Assembly: GCA_036505275.1 (NCBI GenBank)
Contig: DASXTS010000101.1
Location: 1-24,149 of the forward strand
Direction: 5' to 3'
Source: DASXTS01 sp036505275
GTDB taxonomy: Bacteria > Actinomycetota > Actinomycetes > Mycobacteriales > Pseudonocardiaceae
Length of the DNA stretch: 24,149 nucleotides
The notes beneath the pieces are model-generated. The model was not told the DNA's origin. It was given only the letters and a program-made list of their open reading frames with translations, and did no database searches. The translations under genes were made by a program, and so were the position numbers. This document shows, piece after piece, positions 6,864 to 14,566 of this stretch (the stretch's first letter is position 1; each line of letters opens with the position of its first letter).

Positions 6864-8069
6864 ATGTCGTCCCGCCACCAGCCGCCGATGCAGAGTCGCG
6901 CGATTGCGGTCGGAGCGCCGACCGCGACGGCGGCGCCGCCCACCCCCGAGCAGGTCATCGCCGGCCTGCGGGCAACCACCGAGGGCGGCGATGACTTGGT
7001 ACAGCTGCTCACGCCCGAAGGCGAGCGGGTGCACCACCCCGAGTTCGACATCGACGTCACGGTCGAGGACCTGCGCGGCCTGTACCGGGACATGGTGCTC
7101 GTTCGACGCGCCGACCGGGAGGCCAACGCGCTGCAGCGGCAGGGCCAGCTCGGCATCTGGGTGCCGCTGCTCGGCCAGGAGGCCGCGCAGATCGGCGCCG
7201 GCCGGGCCATGCGGCCGCAGGACATGGCGTTTCCGTCCTACCGCGAACACGGTGTCGCATGGTGCCGCGGCATTGATCCGACCGAGTTGCTCGGCATTTT
7301 CCGCGGCACCGACCAGGGCTCCTGGGATCCCAGGCAGACGGGTTGTCACCTGTACACGATCGTCATCGGCAACCAGTGCCTGAACGCCGCCGGCTACGCC
7401 ATGGGCCAGCGCTTCGACGGCAAGGTGGGCGACGCCGACGGCGAGGCGACGATCGTCTTCTTCGGCGACGGCGCCACCAGTCAGGGCGACGTGCACGAGG
7501 CCATGGTGTGGGCCGCGGTGTACGACTCGCCGCTGGTCTTCTACTGCCAGAACAACCAATGGGCGATCTCCGAGCCGCTGGAGCGCCAGACCAGGGTGCC
7601 GCTCTACCAGCGGGCCCGCGGCTACGGCTTCCCCGGCATCAGGGTGGACGGCAACGACGTGCTGGCCTGCCTCGCCGTCTCCCGGTGGGCGCTGGACGAG
7701 TGCCGAACCGGCAACGGCCCCGTGCTGATCGAGGCCTTCACCTACCGGATGGACGCGCACACCACCTCCGACGACCCCACCCGCTACCGGCTGTCCGACG
7801 AGTTGGAGCTGTGGAAGCTCAAGGACCCGATCGAGCGGGTCCGGGTGCACATGGTCCGCGAGGAGCTGGCCGACCAGAGCTTCTTCGAGGGGGTGCAGGC
7901 CGAGGCAGACGAGCTGGCCGCGCGCTTCCGCGAGTTCTGCGTCAACATGCCGGACCCCGGCCCGGAACGGATCTTCGCCAATGTCTATGCCGAGGAAAGC
8001 CCGCCGCTGGCCAGACAGCGCGACGACTACCTCGCCTACCACGCGAGCTTCGTCGGAGGTGAGCACTGA
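6864..8069 (+). CDS. bkdA: Branched-chain 2-oxoacid dehydrogenase E1 component, alpha subunit
   Basis: 401 residues from ATG 6864, chosen because GAGGAGAGG lies directly upstream; the frame stays open to 6759 but without an RBS. The thiamine-diphosphate motif runs from GDGATSQGDVHEA (201-213) to the paired asparagines in FYCQNNQWAIS (230-231). The conserved E1-alpha loop RMDAHTTSDDPTRYR (295-309), the site regulated by phosphorylation in the mitochondrial enzyme, is intact. With E1-beta it decarboxylates 2-oxoacids from Val, Leu and Ile and passes the acyl group to E2 lipoate. The next gene overlaps its stop by one base (TGATG). Branched-chain rather than pyruvate specificity is inferred from the heterodimeric E1 and the E2 type. 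It is similar in arrangement to the mycobacterial pdhABC/bkdABC genes. Confidence 0.93.
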   Translation: MSSRHQPPMQSRAIAVGAPTATAAPPTPEQVIAGLRATTEGGDDLVQLLTPEGERVHHPEFDIDVTVEDLRGLYRDMVLVRRADREANALQRQGQLGIWVPLLGQEAAQIGAGRAMRPQDMAFPSYREHGVAWCRGIDPTELLGIFRGTDQGSWDPRQTGCHLYTIVIGNQCLNAAGYAMGQRFDGKVGDADGEATIVFFGDGATSQGDVHEAMVWAAVYDSPLVFYCQNNQWAISEPLERQTRVPLYQRARGYGFPGIRVDGNDVLACLAVSRWALDECRTGNGPVLIEAFTYRMDAHTTSDDPTRYRLSDELELWKLKDPIERVRVHMVREELADQSFFEGVQAEADELAARFREFCVNMPDPGPERIFANVYAEESPPLARQRDDYLAYHASFVGGEH

Positions 8070-9100
8070 TGGCGGCACCAACCCTCGACCGCGGGAAGAC
8101 CGAGTCCTCCCGTGAGCGGCCGGCGACCCAGACCGTGCCGTTCGGCAAGGCGCTGAACATGGGGCTGCGCGCCGCCATGGAGCGCGACCCCAAGGTCATC
8201 ATCATGGGCGAGGACGTCGGCAAGCTCGGCGGCGTCTTCCGGATCACCGACGGGCTGCAGAAGGACTTCGGCGAGCAGCGCGTGCTGGACACGCCGCTGG
8301 CCGAGTCCGGGATCATCGGCACCGCCATCGGGCTCGCGCTGCGCGGGTTCCGGCCGGTGTGCGAGATCCAGTTCGACGGCTTCGTGTTCCCCGGCTTCGA
8401 CCAGCTCGTCTCCCAGCTGGCCAAGCTGCACTACCGCTCCCAGGGCAAGCTCAAGGTCCCGGTCGTCGTGCGCGTGCCGTTCGGGGGCGGCATCGGCGCC
8501 GTCGAGCACCACTCCGAGTCGCCGGAGTCGTACTTCGCCCACTGCGCCGGGCTCAAGGTCGTCAGCTGCTCGAGCCCGGTGGACGCGTACTGGATGATCC
8601 AGCAGGCGATCGCCTCCGACGACCCCATCATGTTCTTCGAGCCCAAACGGCGGTACTGGGAGAAGGCCGAGCTCGACGTGACCGTCCCACCAGACCCGCT
8701 GTTCTCGTCGCGGGTGATCCGGCCGGGCAGCACGGCCACCGTCGTCGCCTACGGCCCCATGGTGCGCACCGTGCTGGACGCCGCCACCGCCGCCGAGGAC
8801 GACGGGCACTCGCTGGAGGTCATCGACCTGCGGACGCTCTCCCCGCTGGACCTGGAGCCGGTGTTCGAGTCGGTGCGCCGCACCGGGCACCTGGTCGTGG
8901 TATCGGAGGCGCCGCCCGAGTCGTCGATCACCTCGGAGATCGCCACGCGGGTCCAGCAGGAGTGCTTCTACTCGCTGGAGGCCCCGGTGCTGCGGGTGAC
9001 CAGCTTCGACACGCCGTACCCGCCGTCCAAGTGCGAGGAGGACTACCTGCCCGACCTGGACCGCGTGCTGGACGCCGTCGACCGCTCGCTGGCGTACTAG
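8069..9100 (+). CDS. bkdB: Branched-chain 2-oxoacid dehydrogenase E1 component, beta subunit
   Basis: 343 residues. The N-terminal pyrimidine-binding domain shows GEDVGKLGGVF (47-57), the conserved glutamate E79 in TPLAESGIIG that activates thiamine diphosphate, EIQFDGF (99-105) and the GIGAVEHHSESPE segment (141-153). The C-terminal transketolase-like domain contains VVAYGPMV and DLRTLSPLD. About 20 extra residues precede the conserved fold. It pairs with the alpha subunit to form the E1 heterotetramer. ATG 8069 overlaps the alpha stop (TGATG) and has GGAGGT about 9 bp upstream, so the two subunits are translationally coupled. The E2 gene follows after 13 bp. Confidence 0.93.
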   Translation: MAAPTLDRGKTESSRERPATQTVPFGKALNMGLRAAMERDPKVIIMGEDVGKLGGVFRITDGLQKDFGEQRVLDTPLAESGIIGTAIGLALRGFRPVCEIQFDGFVFPGFDQLVSQLAKLHYRSQGKLKVPVVVRVPFGGGIGAVEHHSESPESYFAHCAGLKVVSCSSPVDAYWMIQQAIASDDPIMFFEPKRRYWEKAELDVTVPPDPLFSSRVIRPGSTATVVAYGPMVRTVLDAATAAEDDGHSLEVIDLRTLSPLDLEPVFESVRRTGHLVVVSEAPPESSITSEIATRVQQECFYSLEAPVLRVTSFDTPYPPSKCEEDYLPDLDRVLDAVDRSLAY

Positions 9101-9113
9101 GGGGCCGCCGGAC

Positions 9114-10667
9114 ATGCCGCAGTACAAGCAGTTCCCGCTCCCCGACGTCGGGGAGGGACTCACCGAGGCCGAGATCCTGGCCTGGCACGTCGCACCCGGC
9201 GACACCGTCACCGTGAACCAGCTCATCGTCGAGATCGAGACCGCGAAGGCGGCCGTGGAGCTGCCCAGTCCGTGGTCCGGCGTGGTCACCGAGCTGCTGG
9301 CCCGGCCCGGTGACACGGTGGACGTCGGCCGGCCGATCGTCACCATCGACATCGACCCCGGCGGCCCGGCTCCAGCAGGGGCGAAGGCGGATGATGTCGC
9401 AAAGCCGGCAGGGGCCGAGGAGGCGGCGTCCGGCGGCAAGATCGGCGAGGAAATGCCGGGCGGGCGGATCGCCACCCTGGTCGGCTATGGCCCGCGCTCC
9501 GCGATCGCCAAGCGCCGACCCCGCAAGGGGGCCCCCGGCAGTGCCGGTGGCCCCGGCGGCCCGGGGCGCCCCGGCGGGGTCGGCGGCCCCGGTGGCGCCG
9601 TGCCGGCCGAGGAGCCCGCCGCCATCGTTCGACAGGCCGTGCAGACGTCGGCCGAACGTGCGCCATCGCCGACGCCCGACACCCAGCCGGCCGTGGCCCA
9701 GCTGACCGACGTCGCCGCGGCGGCGCGACCGTCGCCGAACGGCGCAGGCGGGCACGTTCCGCTGGCCAAACCGCCGGTGCGCAAGCTGGCCAGGGACCTC
9801 GGCGTCGACCTACGGGCGCTGTCCGGCTCGGGGCCGTCCGGGGTGATCACTCGCGAGGACGTGCACCGCGCTGCCACCGAGCCGCTCGAGGCGCCACTGG
9901 ATCGGACGCAGCCGGTCGCGGCCGTGGCAGGCGAGCCCTCCGTGGAGCCCGCGGCCTACGACCCGGCCACCCGCGAGCGCCGCGTCCCCATCCGCGGCGT
10001 GCGCAAGGCCACCGCCGCCGCCATGGTGCGGAGCGCCTTCACCGCGCCGCACGTGACCGAATTCCTCGCCGTCGACGTCACCCCGATGATGGAGCTGCGG
10101 TCGCGGCTGCGCGCCTCCGGCGCCTTCGCCGACGTGAAGATCACGCCGCTGACCTTCGCCGCCAAGGCGGTGTGCCTGGCCGTGCGCCGTACCCCCGACG
10201 TGAACGCCACCTGGGACGAGGAAACCGGCGAGATCGTCTATAAGGACTACGTACACCTCGGCATCGCGGCCGCCACGCCGCGCGGCCTGGTTGTACCCAA
10301 GATCCGCGACGCCGACCGGATGTCGCTGCGCGAGCTCGCGGCGGCGTTGGAGGAGCTGACCACCGCCGCGCGCGAAGGCAAGACCGCGCCGGCCGACATG
10401 CTCGGCGGCACCATCACCATCACCAACGTCGGCGTCTTCGGTGTGGACACCGGCACCCCGATCATCAATCCCGGGGAGTCGGCCATCCTCGCCCTCGGCG
10501 CCATCCGCGAGCTGCCGTGGGTCGTCGACGGCCAGATCGTGCCGCGCAGGATCTGCCAGCTCGCCCTGTCCTTCGACCACCGAGTCGTCGACGGCCAGCA
10601 GGGCTCGCAGTTCCTCGCCGACGTCGGCGCCATCCTCGCCGACCCCGCCATGGCCATCACGTACTGA
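9114..10667 (+). CDS. bkdC: Branched-chain 2-oxoacid dehydrogenase E2 (dihydrolipoamide acyltransferase)
   Basis: 517 residues in three parts. The lipoyl domain (1-80) starts DVGEGLTEAEI and carries lipoyl lysine K45 in EIETAKAAVEL. The peripheral-subunit-binding domain is near 215-252 (PVRKLARDLGVDL to GVITREDV). The catalytic acyltransferase domain (about 288-517) ends in the active-site motif DHRVVDG with H489 and D493. The segment LVGYGPRS after the lipoyl domain is typical of actinobacterial BkdC. The flexible linker includes an unusual eight-triplet Gly-X-Y stretch (139-162). It transfers the branched acyl group from lipoate to CoA. AGGGGG precedes ATG 9114. No E3 (lipoamide dehydrogenase) gene is here, so E3 must come from elsewhere. 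The operon probably ends at the stem-loop 27 bp downstream. Confidence 0.93.
   Translation: MPQYKQFPLPDVGEGLTEAEILAWHVAPGDTVTVNQLIVEIETAKAAVELPSPWSGVVTELLARPGDTVDVGRPIVTIDIDPGGPAPAGAKADDVAKPAGAEEAASGGKIGEEMPGGRIATLVGYGPRSAIAKRRPRKGAPGSAGGPGGPGRPGGVGGPGGAVPAEEPAAIVRQAVQTSAERAPSPTPDTQPAVAQLTDVAAAARPSPNGAGGHVPLAKPPVRKLARDLGVDLRALSGSGPSGVITREDVHRAATEPLEAPLDRTQPVAAVAGEPSVEPAAYDPATRERRVPIRGVRKATAAAMVRSAFTAPHVTEFLAVDVTPMMELRSRLRASGAFADVKITPLTFAAKAVCLAVRRTPDVNATWDEETGEIVYKDYVHLGIAAATPRGLVVPKIRDADRMSLRELAAALEELTTAAREGKTAPADMLGGTITITNVGVFGVDTGTPIINPGESAILALGAIRELPWVVDGQIVPRRICQLALSFDHRVVDGQQGSQFLADVGAILADPAMAITY
9528..9599 (+). repeat. Collagen-like Gly-X-Y linker in E2 (eight triplets)
   Basis: Codons 139-162 read as uninterrupted Gly-X-Y triplets: GAP GSA GGP GGP GRP GGV GGP GGA. 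It lies in the flexible linker between the lipoyl and subunit-binding domains, where Ala/Pro-rich sequence is normal. The Gly-first periodicity is unusual. Confidence 0.75.
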
Positions 10668-10693
10668 GGGGACGGCACGCGAGACCGGCCGGC

Positions 10694-10752
10694 GTGAGTT
10701 GCCGGTTGTGGTGGCGCAAGCTCGGCGTGGCGCACCACAAGCGGCAAGTCAC
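10694..10752. terminator. Long imperfect palindrome after the bkd operon
   Basis: GTGAGTTGCCGGTTGTGGTG (from 10694) pairs with CACCACAAGCGGCAAGTCAC (ending 10752), with two mismatches. A further GCGC pair and a one-base bulge lead to a loop of about 12 nt. It starts 27 bp after the E2 stop and ends 19 bp before the next ATG. It fits a terminator or mRNA 3' stabiliser but has no T-run. It shares only the opening GTGAGT with the 40-nt hairpin family, so it is treated as a separate type. Confidence 0.55.
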
Positions 10753-10770
10753 ACTCCTACCGTGGCGGCC

Positions 10771-11754
10771 ATGCACGCCATCCGGCAGCACGCGTTCGGC
10801 CCGGCGGACGTGCTGCGCTATGAGCTGCTGCCCGATCCGGTGCCGGCGGACGGACAGGTGCGGATCGCCGCGCAGGCGTGCGGGGTGCACGTCATCGACA
10901 CGGCGATCCGCCGCGGGGTGCAGACGGGGGCGTACCCGCTGCCCGACCTGCCCATGGTGCCGGGCCGTGAGGTGGCCGGCACCGTGGATGCCGTTGGTCC
11001 TGGCGTGGACGCCCGCTGGGTCGGCCGGCGGGTGGTCGCCCATCTCGGCATGGCCGCCGGCGGCTACGCCGAGCTGGCCGTGGCCGATTTGGCGGCACTG
11101 CACGAGATTCCGGACGGGCTGGCCGCCGAGGTAGCCGTCGCGGCGATCGGCACCGGCCGCACGGCAGTCGGAATCCTGGAGGTCGCTGCCCTCACGGCGA
11201 CGGACGTCGTACTGGTCACCGCGGCCGCCGGCGGCCTCGGCCTGCTGTTCGTGCAGGCCGCTCGCTTGGCCGGCGCCACCGTGGTCGGCGCCGCCGGTGG
11301 GCCGGCCAAGGTCCGGCGGGTGCTCGACCAGGGCGCCGACCTCGCCGTCGACTACCTTCGGCCCGACTGGCCGGCCGAGGTGCGGCGCGCTCTCGGCGGC
11401 CGGGCGGTCACGGTGGTGCTGGACGGCGTGGGCGGCGCGGCCGGCCGTGCCGCGCTCGAACTGCTCGACGCCGGCGGCCGCCTGGTGTTCTTCGGCTGGT
11501 CGTCCGGCGAGCCGCTGGCACTTACCACCCAGGACCTTTACCGGCTGGGCATCAGCGCCGCGGCCGGCATCGGCCCGCGGCTGCTGCGCCGGCCGGGCGG
11601 CCTGGGGGCCCTGGAGACCGCGGCGCTCGGCGAGGCCGCCGCCGGCACCCTGGTCCCGGTCGTCGGCCAGACCTTTCCGCTCGCCGAGGCCGCAGCCGCG
11701 CACACCGCAATCGAGACCCGCGGCACCGTGGGAAAGGTCGTGCTCGTGCCCTGA
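10771..11754 (+). CDS. Zinc-type alcohol dehydrogenase / quinone oxidoreductase-like (MDR superfamily) protein
   Basis: 327 residues from ATG 10771. The GroES-like N-terminal domain has the pattern FGPADVLRYELLPDPVP and MVPGREVAGTVDAVG (62-76). The nucleotide-binding domain has VTAAAGGLGLLFVQAARLAGATVVG (starting 149), the AxxGGxG signature of quinone oxidoreductases. No structural zinc cysteine cluster is seen, so it is most like the zinc-independent QOR/enoyl-reductase branch, probably using NADPH on an unsaturated carbonyl substrate. The substrate is unknown. There is no clear Shine-Dalgarno and the bkd palindrome ends 19 bp before, so it may be leaderless or start at GTG 10762. It is convergent with the ABC transporter operon. 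Confidence 0.85.
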   Translation: MHAIRQHAFGPADVLRYELLPDPVPADGQVRIAAQACGVHVIDTAIRRGVQTGAYPLPDLPMVPGREVAGTVDAVGPGVDARWVGRRVVAHLGMAAGGYAELAVADLAALHEIPDGLAAEVAVAAIGTGRTAVGILEVAALTATDVVLVTAAAGGLGLLFVQAARLAGATVVGAAGGPAKVRRVLDQGADLAVDYLRPDWPAEVRRALGGRAVTVVLDGVGGAAGRAALELLDAGGRLVFFGWSSGEPLALTTQDLYRLGISAAAGIGPRLLRRPGGLGALETAALGEAAAGTLVPVVGQTFPLAEAAAAHTAIETRGTVGKVVLVP

Positions 11755-11848
11755 AGGGTCCACAGTCCTTGCGAGGGCAAGGGCCAATGGGGCCGGCGAT
11801 CCGACCACCTCGGCGGCCCCACCTCGGCGGCGTAGACTCGTGACCGTC

Positions 11849-11877
11849 CTGCCCGCCGCCAGCTGTGCGGCAGGCAG
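11849..11877. terminator. GC-rich stem-loop between convergent genes
   Basis: CTGCCCGCCGC (11849-11859) pairs with GCGGCAGGCAG (11867-11877) with one mismatch, around a 7-nt loop. It lies in the 184-bp gap between the reductase stop (11754) and the permease stop (11939), a good place for a bidirectional terminator. No T-run is present. Nothing else is recognised in this gap. Confidence 0.4.
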
Positions 11878-11938
11878 AACACCCGCCGGGAGGACGAACG
11901 GCCCTCCGCCCCGCTCGCTCTCCCGGTACGGGCGACTC

Positions 11939-12799
11939 CTAGTCGGACTTGCGGAACTCCCCGGCCGCGACCGCGAGCATGATCACACCGACAATGGCGA
12001 CGACCGCTACCTCGACCAGGACCGGCACCTGCCAGCCACCCCAGTGCACGCCGGGTACCAGCACCGCGCGCGACACCTCGCTGATCGCGACGTGGTCGAA
12101 CACCGTGCGGCGCACCGCGTCCACCGCGTAGGTGAGCGGGTTGATGTGGGTCAACGCGGACAGCCACCCCGGCAGGCCGCTGAGCGGGAACATCGCCCCG
12201 GACAGGAACAGCATCGGCATCATGATCATGTTGACCAGCGCCATGAAGCCCTGGAACGACTTGATCCGGCCGGCCGCCATCACGCCGAGCGCGGTGAGCG
12301 TGAAGGACAGCACGAGCATCAGGCCGACCACCGAAAACATCCAGCCCACCGAGTAGGAGATGCCGACGGCGGGGGCCAGGGCGAGCACCAGCAGCCCCTG
12401 ACCGGTGGCCACGATGGCCCCGCCCAGACACTTGCCGACCACCAGCGCCGTGCGGCTGACCGGGGCCACCAGCATCTCGCGCAGGAAGCCGTACTCGCGG
12501 TCGAACACGATCGACCCAGCGGAGAACATCGCGGGCATCATCACGCTCATGGCCAGCACGCCCGGGAACAGGAACGTGCGCAGGTCGAGGCCGCCCGAGC
12601 CGGCACGGGTCAGCGCGGTCAGGCCACTGCCGAGCACGAACAGGAACAGCACCGGCTGCACGAGCGCGACGACGATGCGCATCCGGTCCTGCCAGAACCT
12701 GATCAGCTCGCGTTGCAGCACGACCTTGACCGCGCGCAGGTCGTGCCGCCAGCTGCGTTCCGGAACGGCAACCCGTACCGGCACGGTGACAGCGCTCAT
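11939..12799 (-). CDS. ABC-2 type transporter permease (DrrB-like)
   Basis: 286 residues from the ATG at 12797-12799, which has GGAGG 6 bp upstream and overlaps the ATPase stop as ATGA. About six hydrophobic segments are visible: near 45-60 (VVALVQPVLFLFVLGSG), 83-97, 131-150, 157-182, 192-213 with LSGAMFPLSGLPGWL, and 258-278. This is the ABC-2 layout. A charged N-terminal amphipathic stretch (RAVKVVLQRELIRFWQDR) precedes the first helix, as in daunorubicin DrrB proteins. It forms the membrane part of an exporter with the ATPase upstream. The substrate is not predictable; drug or lipid efflux is usual for this family. It is the last gene of the padR-ATPase-permease operon. Confidence 0.92.
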   Translation of the reverse strand: MSAVTVPVRVAVPERSWRHDLRAVKVVLQRELIRFWQDRMRIVVALVQPVLFLFVLGSGLTALTRAGSGGLDLRTFLFPGVLAMSVMMPAMFSAGSIVFDREYGFLREMLVAPVSRTALVVGKCLGGAIVATGQGLLVLALAPAVGISYSVGWMFSVVGLMLVLSFTLTALGVMAAGRIKSFQGFMALVNMIMMPMLFLSGAMFPLSGLPGWLSALTHINPLTYAVDAVRRTVFDHVAISEVSRAVLVPGVHWGGWQVPVLVEVAVVAIVGVIMLAVAAGEFRKSD

Positions 12800-13788
12800 C
12801 GCATCCTCCCGGCCAGCCACGGCATCATCGGTCGTTGACCGCCCTCGCGGTCCCTGATGGTCGACCCGGTGTAGGACATGAACACGTCGTCCAGCGACGG
12901 CCGCGCCACGCTCACCGACCGGATCGGCACCGCCAGCTCGGCGAACAGCCGCGGCACGAACTGCTCGCCCTCGGCCACCGCGAACGTCACCGCGCCCTCG
13001 TGGATGGCCGCGTCCAGCCCGAACCGCTCGCGCAGCGCCGTGATCGCGGCCAGGTTGTCGTCGGTCTGGATCTGCACCCGGTCCTTGCCGACGCTGGCCT
13101 TCAGCGCGGCCGGGGTGTCCAGCGCGATGATCTTGCCATGGTCCATGATGGCGATCCGGTCGCAGTACTCGGCCTCGTCCATGTAATGCGTGGTCATGAA
13201 GATCGTGATGTCTTCCGATCTGCGCAGCTGACCGATGTAGCCCCAGATCGACTTGCGGGTCTGCGGGTCGAGGCCGACCGTCGGCTCGTCCAGGAAGAGC
13301 ACCCGTGGCGAGTGCAGCAGCCCGCGGGCGATCTCCAGGCGGCGCCGCATGCCGCCGGAGAACGTCTGCACCCGGCTGTCCTTGCGGTCCCACAGCCCGA
13401 CCATGTCCAGCACCTGCCGCAGCCGGTCGCCGAGCACCGCCCGCGGCACCCCGTACAGCTCGGCGTGGAAGCGCAGGTTCTGCTCGGCGGTCAGATAGAG
13501 ATCCAGCGTCGGGTCCTGGAACACCAGCCCGATGTTGCGCCGCACGTCGTCGCGCTGGCGAACCACCTCGTAGCCCGCCACCGTTGCGCTGCCCGCGGTC
13601 GGCTGGGCGAGCGTGCACAGCATGTTGATCGTGGTGGACTTGCCGGCGCCGTTCGGCCCGAGGAAACCGAACGTTTCGCCCGGCGCGACGTCGAGGTCGA
13701 TGCCGCGCACCGCCTCGATCTCGCCGTAGCGCTTCACCAGCCCGCGCACCTCGACCGCGCTGCGGCCGTTGGTCTCGCGTCCGCTCAT
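12796..13788 (-). CDS. ABC transporter ATP-binding protein (DrrA-like)
   Basis: 330 residues. Walker A is GPNGAGKST (44-52), the Q-loop is VFQDPTLD (89-96), the signature is SGGMRRRLEIA (144-154), Walker B is VLFLDEPTVGLDP (163-175), and the switch histidine is H201 in MTTHYMDEAEYCDR. A C-terminal extension of about 110 residues (DUF4162-type, as in DrrA) follows the nucleotide-binding domain. It powers export by the adjoining permease. Its start and stop both lie in 4-bp ATGA overlaps, with padR upstream and the permease downstream, so all three products should be made together. Confidence 0.95.
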   Translation of the reverse strand: MSGRETNGRSAVEVRGLVKRYGEIEAVRGIDLDVAPGETFGFLGPNGAGKSTTINMLCTLAQPTAGSATVAGYEVVRQRDDVRRNIGLVFQDPTLDLYLTAEQNLRFHAELYGVPRAVLGDRLRQVLDMVGLWDRKDSRVQTFSGGMRRRLEIARGLLHSPRVLFLDEPTVGLDPQTRKSIWGYIGQLRRSEDITIFMTTHYMDEAEYCDRIAIMDHGKIIALDTPAALKASVGKDRVQIQTDDNLAAITALRERFGLDAAIHEGAVTFAVAEGEQFVPRLFAELAVPIRSVSVARPSLDDVFMSYTGSTIRDREGGQRPMMPWLAGRMR

Positions 13789-14453
13789 CGGTCGTCCTCG
13801 GCGAGAATCCGGTACAGCGCCTTGCGGGCCTCGTTCAGAACCCTGGTTGCCTCCTCACGCTGCTCGTCGGTGCCGGTGTGCCAGACCTGCACGAATGCCG
13901 CGAACGTGCGGCCGAACGTCTCACGCATCCCGATCGCTTCGTGCGCGACGCCCTCGGCGACCGACTCCCACGGCCCCTGCAGCTCCTCCGGGTGCTCCTC
14001 GACGTAGCGGCGCCCCTCGGCGGTCAGCGAGAACGCCCGCCGGCCGTCGTGCTCGCCGGCTTTGATCAGGCCCTCGTCCTCGAGTTGCTGCAGCGCCGGG
14101 TACACCGAGCCGGAGCTCGGCGTCCACAGCCCGCCGCTGCGCTGCTTGATCTCCTGGATGATCTGGTAGCCGTTCATGGGCTGTTCGGCCAGCAGCGCGA
14201 GGGCCGCCGCCCTGACGTCGCCGCGCCGGGCCCTCGGGCCGCGGCCTTCCCAGCTGCCCCGTGGCATCGGGCCGCCGAACGGCGGAAAGCCCGGAAAGCC
14301 TGGAAAGCCCGGAAAGCCCTTGCCCTGGCCGAACGGAAAGCCGCCGGGCGGCCCAAAGCGGCCGCGCCGGTGACCCTGGCCGCGGCGTGCACGGCGGAGC
14401 TGCTCGGCGTCCGGCGGTTCTTCCCAGTCTTCTTCCTCGAAGGGAACCTTCAT
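13785..14453 (-). CDS. PadR family transcriptional regulator with Gly/Phe/Pro-rich N-terminal extension
   Basis: 222 residues from the ATG at 14451-14453 (GAGG 4-5 bp upstream); an upstream start at 14492 has no RBS. The winged-helix domain spans about 78-152 with the hallmark QPMNGYQIIQEIKQ and SGSVYPALQQLEDEGLI. A helical C-terminal dimerisation part follows. The first 75 residues are not part of the fold: an acidic start (FEEEDWEEPP), an Arg-rich stretch, then GFPGFPGFPGFPPFGGP encoded by 9-bp repeats. PadR proteins next to ABC exporters usually repress their own operon and are released by the exported compound. Here padR is the first gene of the operon, consistent with autoregulation. The promoter gap holds two small palindromes. 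Confidence 0.92.
   Translation of the reverse strand: MKVPFEEEDWEEPPDAEQLRRARRGQGHRRGRFGPPGGFPFGQGKGFPGFPGFPGFPPFGGPMPRGSWEGRGPRARRGDVRAAALALLAEQPMNGYQIIQEIKQRSGGLWTPSSGSVYPALQQLEDEGLIKAGEHDGRRAFSLTAEGRRYVEEHPEELQGPWESVAEGVAHEAIGMRETFGRTFAAFVQVWHTGTDEQREEATRVLNEARKALYRILAEDDR
14283..14318 (-). repeat. Four 9-bp tandem repeats encoding GFP/FPG in PadR
   Basis: On the plus strand YGGAAAGCC repeats at 14283, 14292, 14301 and 14310, with an isolated fifth copy at 14334. On the coding strand it gives Gly-Phe-Pro triplets in the disordered N-terminus of the PadR protein. Copy number may vary between strains without a frameshift. Confidence 0.85.
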
Positions 14454-14469
14454 CGATCCTCGCCCCCGT

Positions 14470-14507
14470 ATCACTGTGATGTATCTCGACACGTTTACGA
14501 TATATCG
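14470..14507. promoter_or_regulatory. AT-rich promoter/operator region upstream of padR
   Basis: ATCACTGTGAT (14470-14480) is a perfect palindrome, and CGATATATCG (14498-14507) is another. Between them is GATGTATC, similar to half of the second. The area is distinctly AT-rich against the surrounding sequence and lies 17-54 bp before the padR start, between divergent genes. PadR operators are typically short AT-rich palindromes, so autoregulation here is likely but not shown. Confidence 0.5.
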
Positions 14508-14566
14508 CTCCGCAGTGGGCGAGCAAGGGCAATTTTCCGTTGACGCCGTCTGCTTCCATTCGACCC

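Noticed and set aside
6747..9475. Long minus-strand frames antisense to the bkd genes
   Set aside because: They lie opposite the E1 and E2 genes, which have conserved motifs throughout; no family signature is visible in the antisense peptides.
14540..14566. TTG start at 14540 for the methyltransferase
   Set aside because: It is possible because AAGGGC lies upstream, but the ATG at 14567 begins where the conserved domain begins; the longer form is kept only as an alternative.
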